Positions 1-9,707 are shown, counted from the first letter of the stretch. The stretch is DNA of 64,000 bases from Bacteroides sp. Marseille-P3684 (GCF_900291465.1 NZ_LT985808.1:1543912-1607911); one strand, 5' to 3'. The notes: a model not told the origin generated them from the letters alone. A program made the numbers and translations.

Positions 1-2
1 CG

Positions 3-2198
3 CTGAAGGCGTTGCAGCACCTCGCCGAACTGCACCGCAAGGAGTTCGATGTCCCCGTGGTGGGCATCACCGGAAGCAACGGGAAAACCGTGGTGAAGGA
101 ATGGCTCTACCAGCTCATCTCGCCCGACAAGAACGTGACACGCTCCCCACGGAGCTACAATTCGCAAATCGGTGTTCCGCTTTCCGTGTGGCTCATGAAC
201 GAGCAGACTGAAGTGGGCATCTTCGAAGCCGGCATCTCCGAAATGGGAGAGATGGATGCCCTGCGCACCATCATCAATCCGACCATCGGCGTACTGACCA
301 ACATCGGCGGCGCCCATCAGGAGAACTTCTTTTCGTTGCAGGACAAGTGCAGCGAGAAGCTGTCGCTCTTCAAGGATTGCGACGTCATCATCTATAACGG
401 TGACGACGAATTAATCTGTGACTGTGTGGCAAAGACCATCCCTTCCGCCCGTGAAATAGCGTGGTCGCAAAAGGACGACGAGAAACCCCTCTACATCCGT
501 TCCATCAAGAAGGACGATACCGGGACGACGGTCAACTACCGCTACCTCGGTATGGAGAACAGTTACCGGATTCCTTTCATTGACGACGCGTCGGTGGAAA
601 ATTCGCTCAACTGTCTGGCTGTGTGCCTTTACCTGATGATATCGCCCGAGGACATTGCCGTCCGCATGGCACGGTTGGAACCGGTAGCCATGCGCCTCGA
701 AGTGAAGGAAGGCAAGAACGGATGTACGCTTATCAATGACAGTTATAATTCAGACCTGGCTTCGCTCGACATAGCACTCGACTTCATGGCACGGCGTACC
801 GACACGAAGGGGCGCAAGCGTACGCTGATCCTTTCCGATATCCTGGAGACGGGACAGAGTGCGACCTTCCTCTATCGCAAGGTGGCGCAGCTGGTGCAGA
901 ACCGCGGTATCGAGAAAATCATCGGGGTAGGTCCCGACATCTCGGCTGCTGAGGCACGTTTCCCGATGGAGAAGTATTTCTTCCCCGACACTGCCTCCCT
1001 GCTGGCATCCGACGTGTTTGCGTCCCTGCGTAACGAAGCCATCCTGGTAAAAGGTTCGCGCAAGTTCCACTTCGATGAAGTGTCGGAACAGCTGGAACTG
1101 AAGGTGCATGAGACCATCCTCGAAATCAACCTGAACGCCATGGTGGACAACTTGAACTACTACCGCAGCTTCCTGATGCCCGACACGAAGATGGTGTGCA
1201 TGGTGAAGGCGTCCGCCTACGGTGCCGGGTCCTATGAGATAGCCAAGACCTTGCAGGACCACCGGGTGGACTATCTGGCCGTTGCCGTGGCAGATGAGGG
1301 GTCCGACCTGCGTAAGGCGGGCATTACGGCGTCCATCATCATCATGAATCCCGAGATGACGGCGTTCAAGACCCTGTTTGACTACAAGCTGGAGCCGGAA
1401 GTCTACAGCTTCCATCTGCTCGATGCGCTGATCAAGGCTGCCGAGAAACAGGGCATCACCAACTTCCCCATCCACATCAAGCTCGACACCGGGATGCACC
1501 GTCTGGGATTCATGCCCGAGGAGATTCCTGCCCTTATCCGTCGGTTGAAGAGCCAGACGGCTTTGTTGCCCCGTTCGGTGTTCTCCCATTTCGTGGGGAG
1601 CGATTCACCACAGTTTGATGACTTCACCCGTCAGCAGAATGAAATCTTTGCCAAGGCTTCTGCCGAGTTGCAGGCGGCATTCCCCCATAAAATCCTGCGC
1701 CACATCTGCAATTCGGCAGGGATTGAACGTTTCCCGCGTGCCCATTACGACATGGTACGTCTCGGCTTGGGACTCTATGGCATCAATCCGGTGAACAATG
1801 CATTTATCCATAATGTCAGCACCCTGAAGACCACCATCCTGCAAATCCACAATGTTCCTGCCGAGGACACCGTGGGCTACAGTCGGCGTGGTGTGTTGAC
1901 CCGTCCATCGCGCATTGCAGCTCTCCCTATCGGATACGCGGACGGGCTGGACCGTCACTTGGGTTGTGGGCATGGCTATTGCCTGGTCAACGGGCAGAAA
2001 GCTCCCTATGTGGGCAACATCTGCATGGATGTCTGCATGATTGACGTGACCGACATAGACTGCCAGGAAGGCGACCGTGTGGAAATCTTCGGCGACAATC
2101 TGCCGGTGAGTGTTTTGTCTGATATTTTGGAAACTATTCCTTATGAAATCCTGACAAGTGTGTCGGGACGAGTGAAGCGTGTCTACTTCCAGGACTAA
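3..2198 (+). CDS. murF-alr: Bifunctional MurF / alanine racemase (5' end outside window)
   Basis: A fusion of two cytoplasmic peptidoglycan-precursor enzymes. The N-terminal part is UDP-MurNAc-tripeptide:D-Ala-D-Ala ligase, with the ATP-binding loop GITGSNGKT near the start and DSYNSDLASLD in the middle. From about residue 370 it becomes a PLP-dependent alanine racemase: the lysine of MVKASAYGAG (about residue 400) is the expected PLP Schiff-base residue, GYSRRG carries the expected catalytic tyrosine, and the end SGRVKRVY is typical. The reading frame is open to base 3 without a convincing start; Bacteroidetes MurF-Alr fusions run to about 820 residues and 731 are visible, so roughly 90 residues lie outside. 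The fusion couples making D-alanine with using D-Ala-D-Ala. A strong terminator follows directly. Confidence 0.95.
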   Translation: MKALQHLAELHRKEFDVPVVGITGSNGKTVVKEWLYQLISPDKNVTRSPRSYNSQIGVPLSVWLMNEQTEVGIFEAGISEMGEMDALRTIINPTIGVLTNIGGAHQENFFSLQDKCSEKLSLFKDCDVIIYNGDDELICDCVAKTIPSAREIAWSQKDDEKPLYIRSIKKDDTGTTVNYRYLGMENSYRIPFIDDASVENSLNCLAVCLYLMISPEDIAVRMARLEPVAMRLEVKEGKNGCTLINDSYNSDLASLDIALDFMARRTDTKGRKRTLILSDILETGQSATFLYRKVAQLVQNRGIEKIIGVGPDISAAEARFPMEKYFFPDTASLLASDVFASLRNEAILVKGSRKFHFDEVSEQLELKVHETILEINLNAMVDNLNYYRSFLMPDTKMVCMVKASAYGAGSYEIAKTLQDHRVDYLAVAVADEGSDLRKAGITASIIIMNPEMTAFKTLFDYKLEPEVYSFHLLDALIKAAEKQGITNFPIHIKLDTGMHRLGFMPEEIPALIRRLKSQTALLPRSVFSHFVGSDSPQFDDFTRQQNEIFAKASAELQAAFPHKILRHICNSAGIERFPRAHYDMVRLGLGLYGINPVNNAFIHNVSTLKTTILQIHNVPAEDTVGYSRRGVLTRPSRIAALPIGYADGLDRHLGCGHGYCLVNGQKAPYVGNICMDVCMIDVTDIDCQEGDRVEIFGDNLPVSVLSDILETIPYEILTSVSGRVKRVYFQD

Positions 2199-2203
2199 AT
2201 AAT

Positions 2204-2262
2204 CATGCCGGCTCTCTTTCCCGTTTCTTGGGAAAGAAAAGCCGGCATGCCTCTCTTTTTTC
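2204..2262 (+). terminator. Rho-independent terminator after murF-alr
   Basis: CATGCCGGCT (2204-2213) pairs with AGCCGGCATG (2240-2249); an inner CTTTCCC/GGGAAAG extends the stem. A T-rich run (2251-2262) follows. Confidence 0.9.
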
Positions 2263-2423
2263 TAATGAAAAGCTGTCCAAGAAATTGTGAACCTGTTTGA
2301 ACTTGTGTAACCTGACTCGAAACCGTGAATCTAAAATTGCTTTAAAGACAATTGCTTAGCGGAAAATTCCGAAAAGATAAACATCTTTTAACCTCATGGG
2401 GGAGGGTAAAAATACTTTTTAAT

Positions 2424-2455
2424 CTTTTTCCCTTACAACATTTCCTATACCTTTG
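2424..2455 (+). promoter_or_regulatory. Promoter for the sugar transferase
   Basis: A Bacteroidetes-type -7 element TACCTTTG lies at 2448-2455 with a T-rich stretch about 20 bp upstream in place of the -33 element. The ATG follows 32 bp downstream. Confidence 0.6.
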
Positions 2456-2487
2456 TAATTACTTTACATAAAAATGGCAGAACTATT

Positions 2488-3897
2488 ATGCAACGGGAAT
2501 CTCAAAAAGTAACCTTATTGCGTTGGGCAGTCATCCTGAATGATCTGGTCATCCTCAATCTGTTGTTGACTGTTTTCTATTGGTTGAGTCCGGGGCTGTA
2601 TCCCGCACTGGCATCCACTGAATATCATTTGGTCTATTTCGTCTTCAACGTCATCTACCTCTTGTGTGTGTCGTGGAAGAAGCCTGTGGTGTATATGCGT
2701 AAGGTACGTCCCGAGGAGATTGTCGCCCGTTCGTTTGTCACCGTGTTCTGGTTTGGCGTCCTTTCGTTTCTGACCATTGATTACCTGGAGGGGCATCTCT
2801 TTTCGTGGGCATGGGTTTTCACGTTCTATCCGGCATTGTGGGTGGGCATCCTGGTGGGCCGTCTGGTTGCCCGCTATTTTATCCGGCGTTACCGCCGGTT
2901 GGGACGCAATCTCCGCAGTGTGATTTTTGTCGGCAGCGGATTGAACATGCTCGACCTTTACGGTGAGATGATGAACGACCCTTCGACCGGTTACCGCATC
3001 CTGGGATACTTTGACGACCAGCCGGTCGAGCACTTCCCCTTGCCCTATCTGGGGAAGGTGAACGAGGTGATTCCCTATCTGCGCAACATGCCCATTTCGC
3101 CGACAGCTCCGCCACGGCTCTACTGTTGCCTGCCTTCGGTTCGTGCGTCGGAGATTATGGAGCTGATCAACTATTGTGAAAACCACCTGATCCGTTTTTG
3201 CAGTGTTCCCAACGTACGCAACTACCTGCGCCGTACGATGCGTATGACGCTGATGGGAGATGTCCCCGTGCTGTATATGCGTGAAGAGCCCTTGCGTCAG
3301 CCCATCAACCGCTTTGTGAAGCGTCTGTTTGACATTGTGTTTTCGCTGACGTTCCTCTGCACGCTCTTCCCGTTCATCTATCTCTTTGTTGCCATTGTGA
3401 CCAAAATCACCTCTCCCGGTCCTGTCTTCTTCAAGCAGAAGCGGAACGGGCTGAACGGAAAGGAGTTCTACTGCTACAAGTTCCGCAGCATGAAGGTCAA
3501 CAAGGATGCCGACAGACTCCAGGCGACCAAGGATGACCCCCGCAAGACGAAGTTTGGCAATTTCCTTCGCAAGAGCAGCATCGATGAGTTGCCGCAGTTC
3601 ATCAATGTACTCCTGGGAGACATGTCGGTAGTCGGTCCTCGTCCGCACATGCTCAAACATACCGAGGAATATTCTGCACTGATAAACAAATACATGGTGC
3701 GCCATTTGCTGAAGCCGGGCATTACCGGTTGGGCACAGGTGAACGGTTGCCGTGGCGAGACCAAGGAACTCTATCAGATGGAAGACCGCATCCGTAAGGA
3801 CATCTGGTATGTGGAGAACTGGTCGTTCTGGCTCGACCTGCGCATCATCTACATGACCGTACGCAACGCCATCCGTGGCGAAGCCAATGCCTATTGA
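2488..3897 (+). CDS. Undecaprenyl-phosphate sugar-1-phosphate transferase (polyisoprenyl-phosphate hexose-1-P transferase family)
   Basis: Membrane enzyme that starts a capsule, exopolysaccharide or O-unit by moving a sugar-1-phosphate from a nucleotide sugar onto undecaprenyl phosphate. About four hydrophobic segments fill the first 135 residues. A CoA-binding-like Rossmann segment follows (VIFVGSGLNMLDLYGEMM). The C-terminal catalytic domain (about 275-465) starts with KRLFDIVFSL and contains the family signatures PVFFKQKRNG, YKFRSMK, SSIDELPQ and VVGPRPHM. The length of 469 is normal for the WcaJ type with a full N-terminal membrane domain. It stands alone with its own promoter and no glycosyltransferases next to it, so the sugar and the polymer cannot be told from context. 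The GDP-fucose genes 13 kb away could feed the same pathway. Confidence 0.9.
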   Translation: MQRESQKVTLLRWAVILNDLVILNLLLTVFYWLSPGLYPALASTEYHLVYFVFNVIYLLCVSWKKPVVYMRKVRPEEIVARSFVTVFWFGVLSFLTIDYLEGHLFSWAWVFTFYPALWVGILVGRLVARYFIRRYRRLGRNLRSVIFVGSGLNMLDLYGEMMNDPSTGYRILGYFDDQPVEHFPLPYLGKVNEVIPYLRNMPISPTAPPRLYCCLPSVRASEIMELINYCENHLIRFCSVPNVRNYLRRTMRMTLMGDVPVLYMREEPLRQPINRFVKRLFDIVFSLTFLCTLFPFIYLFVAIVTKITSPGPVFFKQKRNGLNGKEFYCYKFRSMKVNKDADRLQATKDDPRKTKFGNFLRKSSIDELPQFINVLLGDMSVVGPRPHMLKHTEEYSALINKYMVRHLLKPGITGWAQVNGCRGETKELYQMEDRIRKDIWYVENWSFWLDLRIIYMTVRNAIRGEANAY

Positions 3898-4018
3898 CGG
3901 AACCATTCGCTGCCGTCCGCTTCTGAAAAAACGCTAAGGAGACCGGACACGCAGGAACGGCGAACTAAAATAAGCTAAATGAGTGCCTTCCTTTGTGCGG
4001 ATGTATGTACTTTCTCCC

Positions 4019-4026
4019 TATTTTTG
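4019..4026 (+). promoter_or_regulatory. -7 element for the DUF4251 gene
   Basis: TATTTTTG matches TAnnTTTG, 30 bp before the ATG at 4057. Confidence 0.5.
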
Positions 4027-4056
4027 AGGCGATAAACCATCTAACACAATGAGCCT

Positions 4057-4575
4057 ATGAAAAAGAAACTGTTGTTATGGGCGGGATGGTGCCTGGCGTT
4101 GTCGGCCATCCCCGTATCTCTGTCGGCACAAAGCAAGACTGAGAAGAAGCAGGAACGCGCACAGATGGTGAAAGAGCGTATGGAGGCGAAGGATTTTGAA
4201 ATCGAAGTCCGTTCAGCCTTGACACAAGGTGGACACAGCATACAGTTGTCGCCTTACTATTCCCTCACGGTCAAAAATGACTCCGTCTTTTCCTATTTGC
4301 CTTATTATGGACGTGCCTACTCCATCCCTTACGGGGGAGGCGAGGGGCTGAACTTTGAAGCCGAGGTACTGGATTATGAACAGAAGCTGGGCAAGAAGGG
4401 CAATTACGAGATTGAGTTCTCTGCCCGTACCCGTGAAGACTATTACACCTTCCATGTCGATGTGTACGATAATGGTGCATCCAACATCCGTGTCAACATG
4501 CAACGGAAGCAGTCCATCGACTTCATCGGCGATCTGGTGACGGAAGAGAAGGAGCCGGTTTCGAAGAAGGAATGA
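4057..4575 (+). CDS. DUF4251 secreted/periplasmic protein
   Basis: Protein of 172 residues with a Sec signal peptide (KKKLLLWAGWCLALSAIPVSLSAQ, cleavage expected after SAQ) and then a charged helix (KTEKKQERAQMVKERMEAKDFEIEV). The remainder matches the pattern of the Bacteroidales DUF4251 family: alternating beta-strand segments with YSLTVKNDSVFSYLPYYGRAY, the glycine-rich SIPYGGGEGLNF and the closing strand YTFHVDVYDNGASNIRVNMQ. Family members are small exported proteins of unknown role; nothing here narrows it. It is a single-gene unit, with its own -7 element and a terminator immediately after it. Confidence 0.8.
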   Translation: MKKKLLLWAGWCLALSAIPVSLSAQSKTEKKQERAQMVKERMEAKDFEIEVRSALTQGGHSIQLSPYYSLTVKNDSVFSYLPYYGRAYSIPYGGGEGLNFEAEVLDYEQKLGKKGNYEIEFSARTREDYYTFHVDVYDNGASNIRVNMQRKQSIDFIGDLVTEEKEPVSKKE

Positions 4576-4593
4576 ATCGGTTCCCAGAATTAT

Positions 4594-4668
4594 AAAAGGC
4601 ACGGAAGCACAGAAGGACTATCCTGACTGTTTCAGGTAAGAATCCTCTTTGTGTTTCCGTGCCTTTTT
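4594..4668 (+). terminator. Terminator after DUF4251 (works on either strand)
   Basis: AAAAGGCACGGAA (4594-4606) pairs with TTCCGTGCCTTTT (4655-4667). A/T tails on both sides suggest a shared terminator between the DUF4251 gene and the convergent folE operon. Confidence 0.8.
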
Positions 4669-4743
4669 CCATCCTCATCGGGTTGAATGCCCTCAGAAAG
4701 CGAATTGTGGCGACACAACTTCAGATGACGCGTCTCCGACTGT

Positions 4744-5337
4744 TCAGTCGTGTTTGATCAGGTTCATGAACTCCTCGCGGGTCTTGGCCTGGTTGAAAGC
4801 TCCGGTGAAGTCGGAAGTGGTCGTGATGGAGTTCTGTTTCTCCACTCCACGCATCTGCATGCACATGTGCTTTGCTTCAACTACCACCATGACTCCCAAC
4901 GGATTGAGAGCTTCCTGGATACACTCTTTGATTTGCAGGGTCATGCGTTCCTGCACTTGCAGACGGTGGGAGAAGATGTCGACCACACGGGCTATCTTGC
5001 TCAGTCCCGTGATGTATCCGTTCGGGATATAAGCCACGTGTGCCTTGCCAAAGAAGGGCAGCATGTGGTGTTCGCAGAGCGAAAAGAAGTCGATGTCTTT
5101 CACGATGACCATCTGTCTGTAGTCTTCTTTAAACTTCGCCGACAGGAGCACTTCTCGTGCGTCCATGTGGTAGCCCCGGGTCAGTGTGAGCATGGCTTTT
5201 GCCACACGTTCGGGCGTTTTGAGCAGTCCTTCGCGTTCAGTGTCTTCACCCAGTAAGGTAAGCACCTCCCGGTAACAACCTTTCAGTGCTTCGATACGCT
5301 CGGGACTGGCAAATGCTTGTAGTTCTTCGTTCATCAA
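4744..5337 (-). CDS. folE: GTP cyclohydrolase I
   Basis: Cytoplasmic enzyme that opens and rearranges GTP to 7,8-dihydroneopterin triphosphate, the entry to folate and pterin synthesis. The 197-residue length is typical. Visible signatures are [15 protein letters not shown], then the zinc/active-site segment [20 protein letters not shown], with the second zinc cysteine in [10 protein letters not shown]. It is the last gene of the leftward operon DUF1599 > BT_3928-like > tpiA > SPOR > folE. Its start overlaps the stop of the SPOR gene by 4 bp (5334-5337), which favours translational coupling and supports the first ATG as start. Confidence 0.97.
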   Translation of the reverse strand: MMNEELQAFASPERIEALKGCYREVLTLLGEDTEREGLLKTPERVAKAMLTLTRGYHMDAREVLLSAKFKEDYRQMVIVKDIDFFSLCEHHMLPFFGKAHVAYIPNGYITGLSKIARVVDIFSHRLQVQERMTLQIKECIQEALNPLGVMVVVEAKHMCMQMRGVEKQNSITTTSDFTGAFNQAKTREEFMNLIKHD

Positions 5338-5789
5338 TACGGAATGTTTATTTGTGCACGCACGATGGATACCTCCTTGAAGTCGCCGGTCGCCTTGAGC
5401 TTGCGCATCACTACGTCGGCCTCTTCAATGCTGCGGAAGTCGCCCACCTGACAGAGCCAGCGCGGATTGACGAAGTGGGTATAGACCTGCAGTTCGGGGA
5501 ATGAAGTGCGTACTCTGGTTGCCATCAGGTTAGCCTCGCTACGTGCCTGGCGCGAGTTGTTGCCGGCATATACCTGTACTCGGAATCCGGCAGTTTTTGC
5601 CACCCGTTCGCCGTCGCTGTTCAACGTCGTGTTGATTCCTTCCTGCAACAAGGCATTCAGCCGGAGGTCCTGGTGGATGACTACGGTACCTTCGCCGGCT
5701 TTCTTTTCAGTCAAAGCCGACACGATGTCCTTCTGTGCCCATGTTGCCAGGCTGACAAAGGCGAACATCAGTAAAGTGATCAGTCTCAT
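5334..5789 (-). CDS. SPOR-domain exported protein
   Basis: Protein of 151 residues. The signal peptide is [19 protein letters not shown]; a linker of about 50 residues follows. The C-terminal SPOR domain (about 68-148) runs from [31 protein letters not shown] to [25 protein letters not shown] domains bind denuded glycan strands of peptidoglycan at division sites, so a periplasmic, septum-associated role is the likely reading; no enzymatic domain is present. It sits between tpiA and folE and overlaps the folE start by 4 bp. The link to glycolysis and folate genes is probably only shared transcription. Confidence 0.85.
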   Translation of the reverse strand: MRLITLLMFAFVSLATWAQKDIVSALTEKKAGEGTVVIHQDLRLNALLQEGINTTLNSDGERVAKTAGFRVQVYAGNNSRQARSEANLMATRVRTSFPELQVYTHFVNPRWLCQVGDFRSIEEADVVMRKLKATGDFKEVSIVRAQINIPY

Positions 5790-5879
5790 AGGAGGAGAGG
5801 TTAGGTGTTGGTTGAGTCGGCAAGTGAACAGGCTGACTCCTTGTCAATTCCCGTTCACTCGCCAACTGGTCAACTGATG

Positions 5880-6635
5880 TTATTTGAATGCGTCGATGAT
5901 GCCTTTGAAGTCGGCAACCTTCAATGATGCGCCGCCGATGAGGCCGCCATCCACGTCGGGATTGGCAAAAAGTTCCTTGGCATTCGAAGGCTTGCAGCTG
6001 CCGCCATAGAGGATAGACGTGTTGTCTGCCACTTCCTTGCCGTATTTCTCAGCTACGAGTGAGCGGATGTAAGCATGGATTTCCTGTGCCTGTTCGGGAG
6101 TAGCCGTCTTACCGGTGCCGATGGCCCATACCGGTTCGTAAGCAAGGATGATTTTCGAGAAGTCTTCAGCTGAAAGGGAGAAGACAGAAGCCAGCTGGGC
6201 AGCCACCACTTCGTTCTGCTTGTTGGCTTCACGCTCTTCGAGCACCTCACCGATGCAGAAGATAGGCTTCAGGTTGTTGGCAAGAGCCAGCTTCACTTTC
6301 TCGGTCAGGATTTCTACGGTCTCGTGGTAGTATGCACGACGCTCAGAGTGACCCAGGATGACATATTGAGCACCGGTGGATGCGACCATTTCAGCCGAAA
6401 CTTCACCTGTGTAAGCACCCGAAGCCTTGTCTGCGCAGTTCTCGGCACCTACACCGATAACCTTGGAGTCAACCAACGGAGTGACGGAAGCCAGGTGGAT
6501 GAACGGCGTGCAGATGATCACGTCGCAGTTGGGTTTATCGGCTGCCAGAGCCTCGTTCAGTTCTTTTGCCAAAGCAATACCTTCTTGCAGGTTCTTGTTC
6601 ATTTTCCAGTTGCCTGCTACGATGTTCTTTCTCAT
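5880..6635 (-). CDS. tpiA: Triosephosphate isomerase
   Basis: Interconverts glyceraldehyde-3-phosphate and dihydroxyacetone phosphate in the cytoplasm. All catalytic parts are present in 251 residues: NWKMN near the start (substrate-binding Asn and catalytic Lys), GHSERR with the electrophilic histidine, [10 protein letters not shown] with the catalytic glutamate as general base, and the phosphate-gripping [13 protein letters not shown] and GGLIGGASL. The ATG has a purine-rich stretch upstream. Third gene of the five-gene leftward operon; 90 bp separate its stop from the SPOR gene. Confidence 0.98.
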   Translation of the reverse strand: MRKNIVAGNWKMNKNLQEGIALAKELNEALAADKPNCDVIICTPFIHLASVTPLVDSKVIGVGAENCADKASGAYTGEVSAEMVASTGAQYVILGHSERRAYYHETVEILTEKVKLALANNLKPIFCIGEVLEEREANKQNEVVAAQLASVFSLSAEDFSKIILAYEPVWAIGTGKTATPEQAQEIHAYIRSLVAEKYGKEVADNTSILYGGSCKPSNAKELFANPDVDGGLIGGASLKVADFKGIIDAFK

Positions 6636-6679
6636 GATGATTTGTATGTAATTAAACTAAAGTTGATAATTCGGGTTTA

Positions 6680-7984
6680 TCAGGCACCCTGTGCCCGTCG
6701 GTTCTTGCGTACCTGGTAGAGGTGATACCAGTTGTCGAGCAGGGTGAATACCGCCAGCGGCACAATGAACCAGAGGAACACGATGCCCACACGGTGGGTG
6801 AGGGGCATCTGTTGGATTTGTCCCAGCGGAATCTCCTCCAGCCGTCCGTTGAGCGCATACTCGTCGGGCAGGTTCTGGAAGCTCCATTTGTTGATGATGG
6901 TACCTTCCTTGAGCAGCACCAGTCCCGGGTTGGAACGCACGACGGTCTTCAGTACGGTTTCATCACCGATCAGGTACGGATATTCAGCCCCGGTGCGGTC
7001 CTTCCACTGTTCCACTTCCTCTTCCGGCGAAGGGGTCACACAGTAGAAGGGGTAACCGTTCTCCATGCTGTAGTCATAAATCTCGTTGATGAGGTCTATC
7101 GAACCGTCGTCGGCATCTCCCAGTGATGGGGAAATCAGGAGGAATGTGTATCCCGGTTCGCTCAGGATGAAGTCCGTCACGTCGTCCCCCGTATCATAAA
7201 GGCGCAGGGAGAAGTCGGCAATCGGCGGCACGTAGCCCTCCTTCACCAGGTGGAGGCGGCTGTCGACGAACGTCCAGGTGCTGTCGGGGTAATTGTCCAG
7301 TGTGAATTCCTTCTGCACGCCGTCCTTTTCCAGGATGAACGTGGTGTCATAGACCGGAGGCTCCTCGCCTTCAGGGATGCTCATCTGTTCCTTGATGTTC
7401 GCACCGATGTAGTACGGACGGAAGTCGAAGATGGGCAGGTAGAAGATGCAGTAGGACACGATGGCAACGCTGTAGAGGATGCCGTACATGGAGATTATCC
7501 ATTGGTTCTTCTTGCTGATGAACTTCACCACCAGCCGGTAGTGCTTGAACAGCCACAGGGCGAACACCAGCAGCACGATGTTCTTCCAGAAGGTTTCCCA
7601 GTTGGTCAGCTTCAGTGCGTCGCCGAAGCAGCCGCAGTCTGACACCGGATTGGCGATGGCGAGGTAGAGTGTGAAAGGCGTCATGACCAGCATCACCAAC
7701 GCTACAGCGATGGAGGTCAGCCTCTTGCGGATTCCGAAGAAGAGATAGACACCCAGCGTGAACTCGAAGACAGCGAGCAGGCACGACAGGAAGAGGGGCA
7801 TGAAGGAAGGCATGAAGTCGGTCCATCCGAATGCCACGAAATAGTCCTGAAGCTTGTAGACCATGCCATAGGGGTCGTCCGCCTTGACAAAGCCGGAGAA
7901 GATGAACACGATGCCCAAGGCAAACCGGCAAAAGTTGGTCCACACTACGTTGGCACGATGCATTGTCTTACTCTCCATAGTCAA
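6680..7984 (-). CDS. BT_3928-like membrane protein with DoxX domain
   Basis: 434 residues. The first 160 residues carry about four membrane helices of the DoxX/MauE type (FCRFALGIVFIFSGFVKADDPYG opens it), with the conserved VSDCGCFGDALKLTNWETFWKN between helices. A fifth helix (IISMYGILYSVAIVSYCIFYLPI) precedes a roughly 200-residue extracytoplasmic part, and a last helix (VGIVFLWFIVPLAVFTLLDNWYHLY) ends it. The outside part reads like a degraded thioredoxin fold (FLLISPSLGDADDG, FYCVTPSPEEE) without a CxxC. MauE/DoxX relatives often work with thiol redox or electron transport; a quinone- or thiol-linked role is inference. The start overlaps the end of the DUF1599 gene by 17 bp. Confidence 0.8.
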   Translation of the reverse strand: MTMESKTMHRANVVWTNFCRFALGIVFIFSGFVKADDPYGMVYKLQDYFVAFGWTDFMPSFMPLFLSCLLAVFEFTLGVYLFFGIRKRLTSIAVALVMLVMTPFTLYLAIANPVSDCGCFGDALKLTNWETFWKNIVLLVFALWLFKHYRLVVKFISKKNQWIISMYGILYSVAIVSYCIFYLPIFDFRPYYIGANIKEQMSIPEGEEPPVYDTTFILEKDGVQKEFTLDNYPDSTWTFVDSRLHLVKEGYVPPIADFSLRLYDTGDDVTDFILSEPGYTFLLISPSLGDADDGSIDLINEIYDYSMENGYPFYCVTPSPEEEVEQWKDRTGAEYPYLIGDETVLKTVVRSNPGLVLLKEGTIINKWSFQNLPDEYALNGRLEEIPLGQIQQMPLTHRVGIVFLWFIVPLAVFTLLDNWYHLYQVRKNRRAQGA

Positions 7985-8510
7985 GCTTGATGAGTGCGAA
8001 TACCGAATAGTTTATCATGTCCATGTAGTTGGCATCGATGCCTTCCGACACCAAGGTCTGTCCCGACAAGGATTCAATCTGCTTCGTGCGGTAAATCTTC
8101 ATCAGGATGAGATCGGTATAGGACGTGATGCGCATGCTGCGCCATGCTTCGTCGTAGTCGTGGTTCTTGGCGATCATCAGGTCAAGTGCCGCCTTGGCAT
8201 ACTTGTCGTACAGTTCCAGTGCCCGGTCGGTGCTCAGGTCGTCACGGTCGCAGTAACCCAGCTCAAGCTGAATCAGACCGATGATGCCATAGTTGACAAT
8301 GCCGATAAACTCCGGGCGGATGCCTTCGCCCACCAGGGATACCCCTTTGATTTCCAGACTGCGTATGCGGTTCGCCTTGATAAGTATCTGGTCGGTCACG
8401 GAGGAGGGACGCATGATGCGCCATGCCGCGCCGTAGTCATGCAGCTTCTTGGCAAAAAGGTCGCGACACACCGTCATGACCTGTTGGAATTGCTGATTCG
8501 TATCGTTCAT
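7968..8510 (-). CDS. DUF1599 domain protein
   Basis: About 180 residues. The protein is an internal duplication: a first half with DLFAKKLHDYGAAWRIMRPSSVTDQILIKANRIRSLE and a second half with LMIAKNHDYDEAWRSMRITSYTDLILMKIYRTKQIE. This is the DUF1599 arrangement, a family linked to nucleotide modification. The start was placed at the ATG at 8510, because the upstream in-frame TTG at 8537 falls in the promoter. First gene of the operon DUF1599 > BT_3928-like > tpiA > SPOR > folE. The substrate is unknown. Confidence 0.8.
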   Translation of the reverse strand: MNDTNQQFQQVMTVCRDLFAKKLHDYGAAWRIMRPSSVTDQILIKANRIRSLEIKGVSLVGEGIRPEFIGIVNYGIIGLIQLELGYCDRDDLSTDRALELYDKYAKAALDLMIAKNHDYDEAWRSMRITSYTDLILMKIYRTKQIESLSGQTLVSEGIDANYMDMINYSVFALIKLDYGE

Positions 8511-8534
8511 AAGTTCATTTATGTCTAGCGTGCA

Positions 8535-8542
8535 CAAAGATA
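8535..8542 (-). promoter_or_regulatory. -7 element of the DUF1599-folE operon
   Basis: On the minus strand this reads TATCTTTG, 24 bp before the DUF1599 ATG. It is the only good promoter seen upstream of the five leftward genes. Confidence 0.6.
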
Positions 8543-8616
8543 CACAATCTCGCTGAAAAGCCCATCTATTCTGTAGAAGAGCTTCCGGACAGGAACGAAA
8601 AACGGCTGTTCCCGTC

Positions 8617-9636
8617 TCATTGCGGCAGGAAGAAGTCTGCCCGGATGGGCAAATGGTCGCTGTAGCCGCCGTTGTAACGCATGCCGTTGTAGGTCCGTGC
8701 CGGACGGAGTCCGCCGTATCGCTTTTCTCTTTCCAGCAGATAGGGGAAGGTCACGATGGCTGCTGCATCGCTGCGGGTATGGAAGCCTGCGCTTTCGTCC
8801 AGCAATAACCCGGAGACCAGCAGGTGGTCGATGGTGCTCCACTCACCCCGGTAGCGGTAGGTCCCCGGACGTTTCCCTGCCATCAGGTTGTAGAGGCGGT
8901 GAGGTGAGGGGGTGTTGTCCGGTGCTCCTGCCTGCATCACTCCCTGCACGACGTCTCCCTCCGGTGTGTCGTTGAAGTCGCCGGTTACCAGCAGACGCGG
9001 TTCCCGACGGACGTGCATCAGTGAGTCGCAACACCTCTTCAGGACCTCTGCTGCCCGTTGCCGTCGCAGTCTGCCCCGTCGTGCCCCTGTGATGCGTGAA
9101 GGCAGGTGGCAGACAATCACGTCGAGTGTGTCCCCGGTGGCAATGCGTCCGCTCACGTGGAGCAGGTCACGCGTCGGTCTTTCATCGGAAGGCAAAGGGA
9201 TGGGGATGCTGTGGTGTGACAGGACCCTGAAGCGTGCCCGCTGGTAGAGCAGGGCGACGTCGATGCCCCGTTCGTCGGGCGAATGGGTGATGATGAAGCG
9301 GTAGTCCAATGTTCTCAGGGGAGTATGTTGGGTCAGTTTGATGAGCACGGAGTCGTTTTCCACCTCGCATAGGGCGATGAGGTCCGGTGCCTGTTCTTTG
9401 CCGACGGCGGCTATCAGACGTCCCAGCTTCAGCAGTTTGTTGTGGAGACGATAGGGAGTCCAGTGTCGTGTGGCTTCCGGCAGGTAGGCGAGGTCGTCCT
9501 TCAGGGTGTCGTGTCGGCAGTCAAAGAGGTTCTCTGTGTTGTACTCCATCACCCGGAAGCGGTTGGTTTGTGCCGGACTGGTGGTCATGCCCAGGCTCCA
9601 GATGACGCCCCAGGCAAGCAGACGGAAGATGTTCAT
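8617..9636 (-). CDS. Endonuclease/exonuclease/phosphatase (EEP) family protein, exported
   Basis: 339 residues with a signal peptide (MNIFRLLAWGVIWSLGMTTSPAQ) and one EEP domain. Metal and catalytic signatures in order: MEYNTENLFD, ALCEVEND (metal-binding Glu), VICHLPSR, VTGDFNDTPEGD (catalytic Asp/Asn) and YSDHLPIRADF with the terminal catalytic His. The fold is shared by DNases and by phosphatases of lipids and nucleotides, so the substrate is open; export argues against a DNA-repair role inside the cell and for scavenging extracellular DNA or phosphoesters. It is separated from its neighbours by 80 to 190 bp and appears to be its own unit. Confidence 0.85.
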   Translation of the reverse strand: MNIFRLLAWGVIWSLGMTTSPAQTNRFRVMEYNTENLFDCRHDTLKDDLAYLPEATRHWTPYRLHNKLLKLGRLIAAVGKEQAPDLIALCEVENDSVLIKLTQHTPLRTLDYRFIITHSPDERGIDVALLYQRARFRVLSHHSIPIPLPSDERPTRDLLHVSGRIATGDTLDVIVCHLPSRITGARRGRLRRQRAAEVLKRCCDSLMHVRREPRLLVTGDFNDTPEGDVVQGVMQAGAPDNTPSPHRLYNLMAGKRPGTYRYRGEWSTIDHLLVSGLLLDESAGFHTRSDAAAIVTFPYLLEREKRYGGLRPARTYNGMRYNGGYSDHLPIRADFFLPQ

Positions 9637-9707
9637 GGTCCAATGCGTCAGTTAAGGGAAGGAATGGTTGGCGGACGGAAGGTCGTGTTGTCCCCATCCA
9701 GATACAC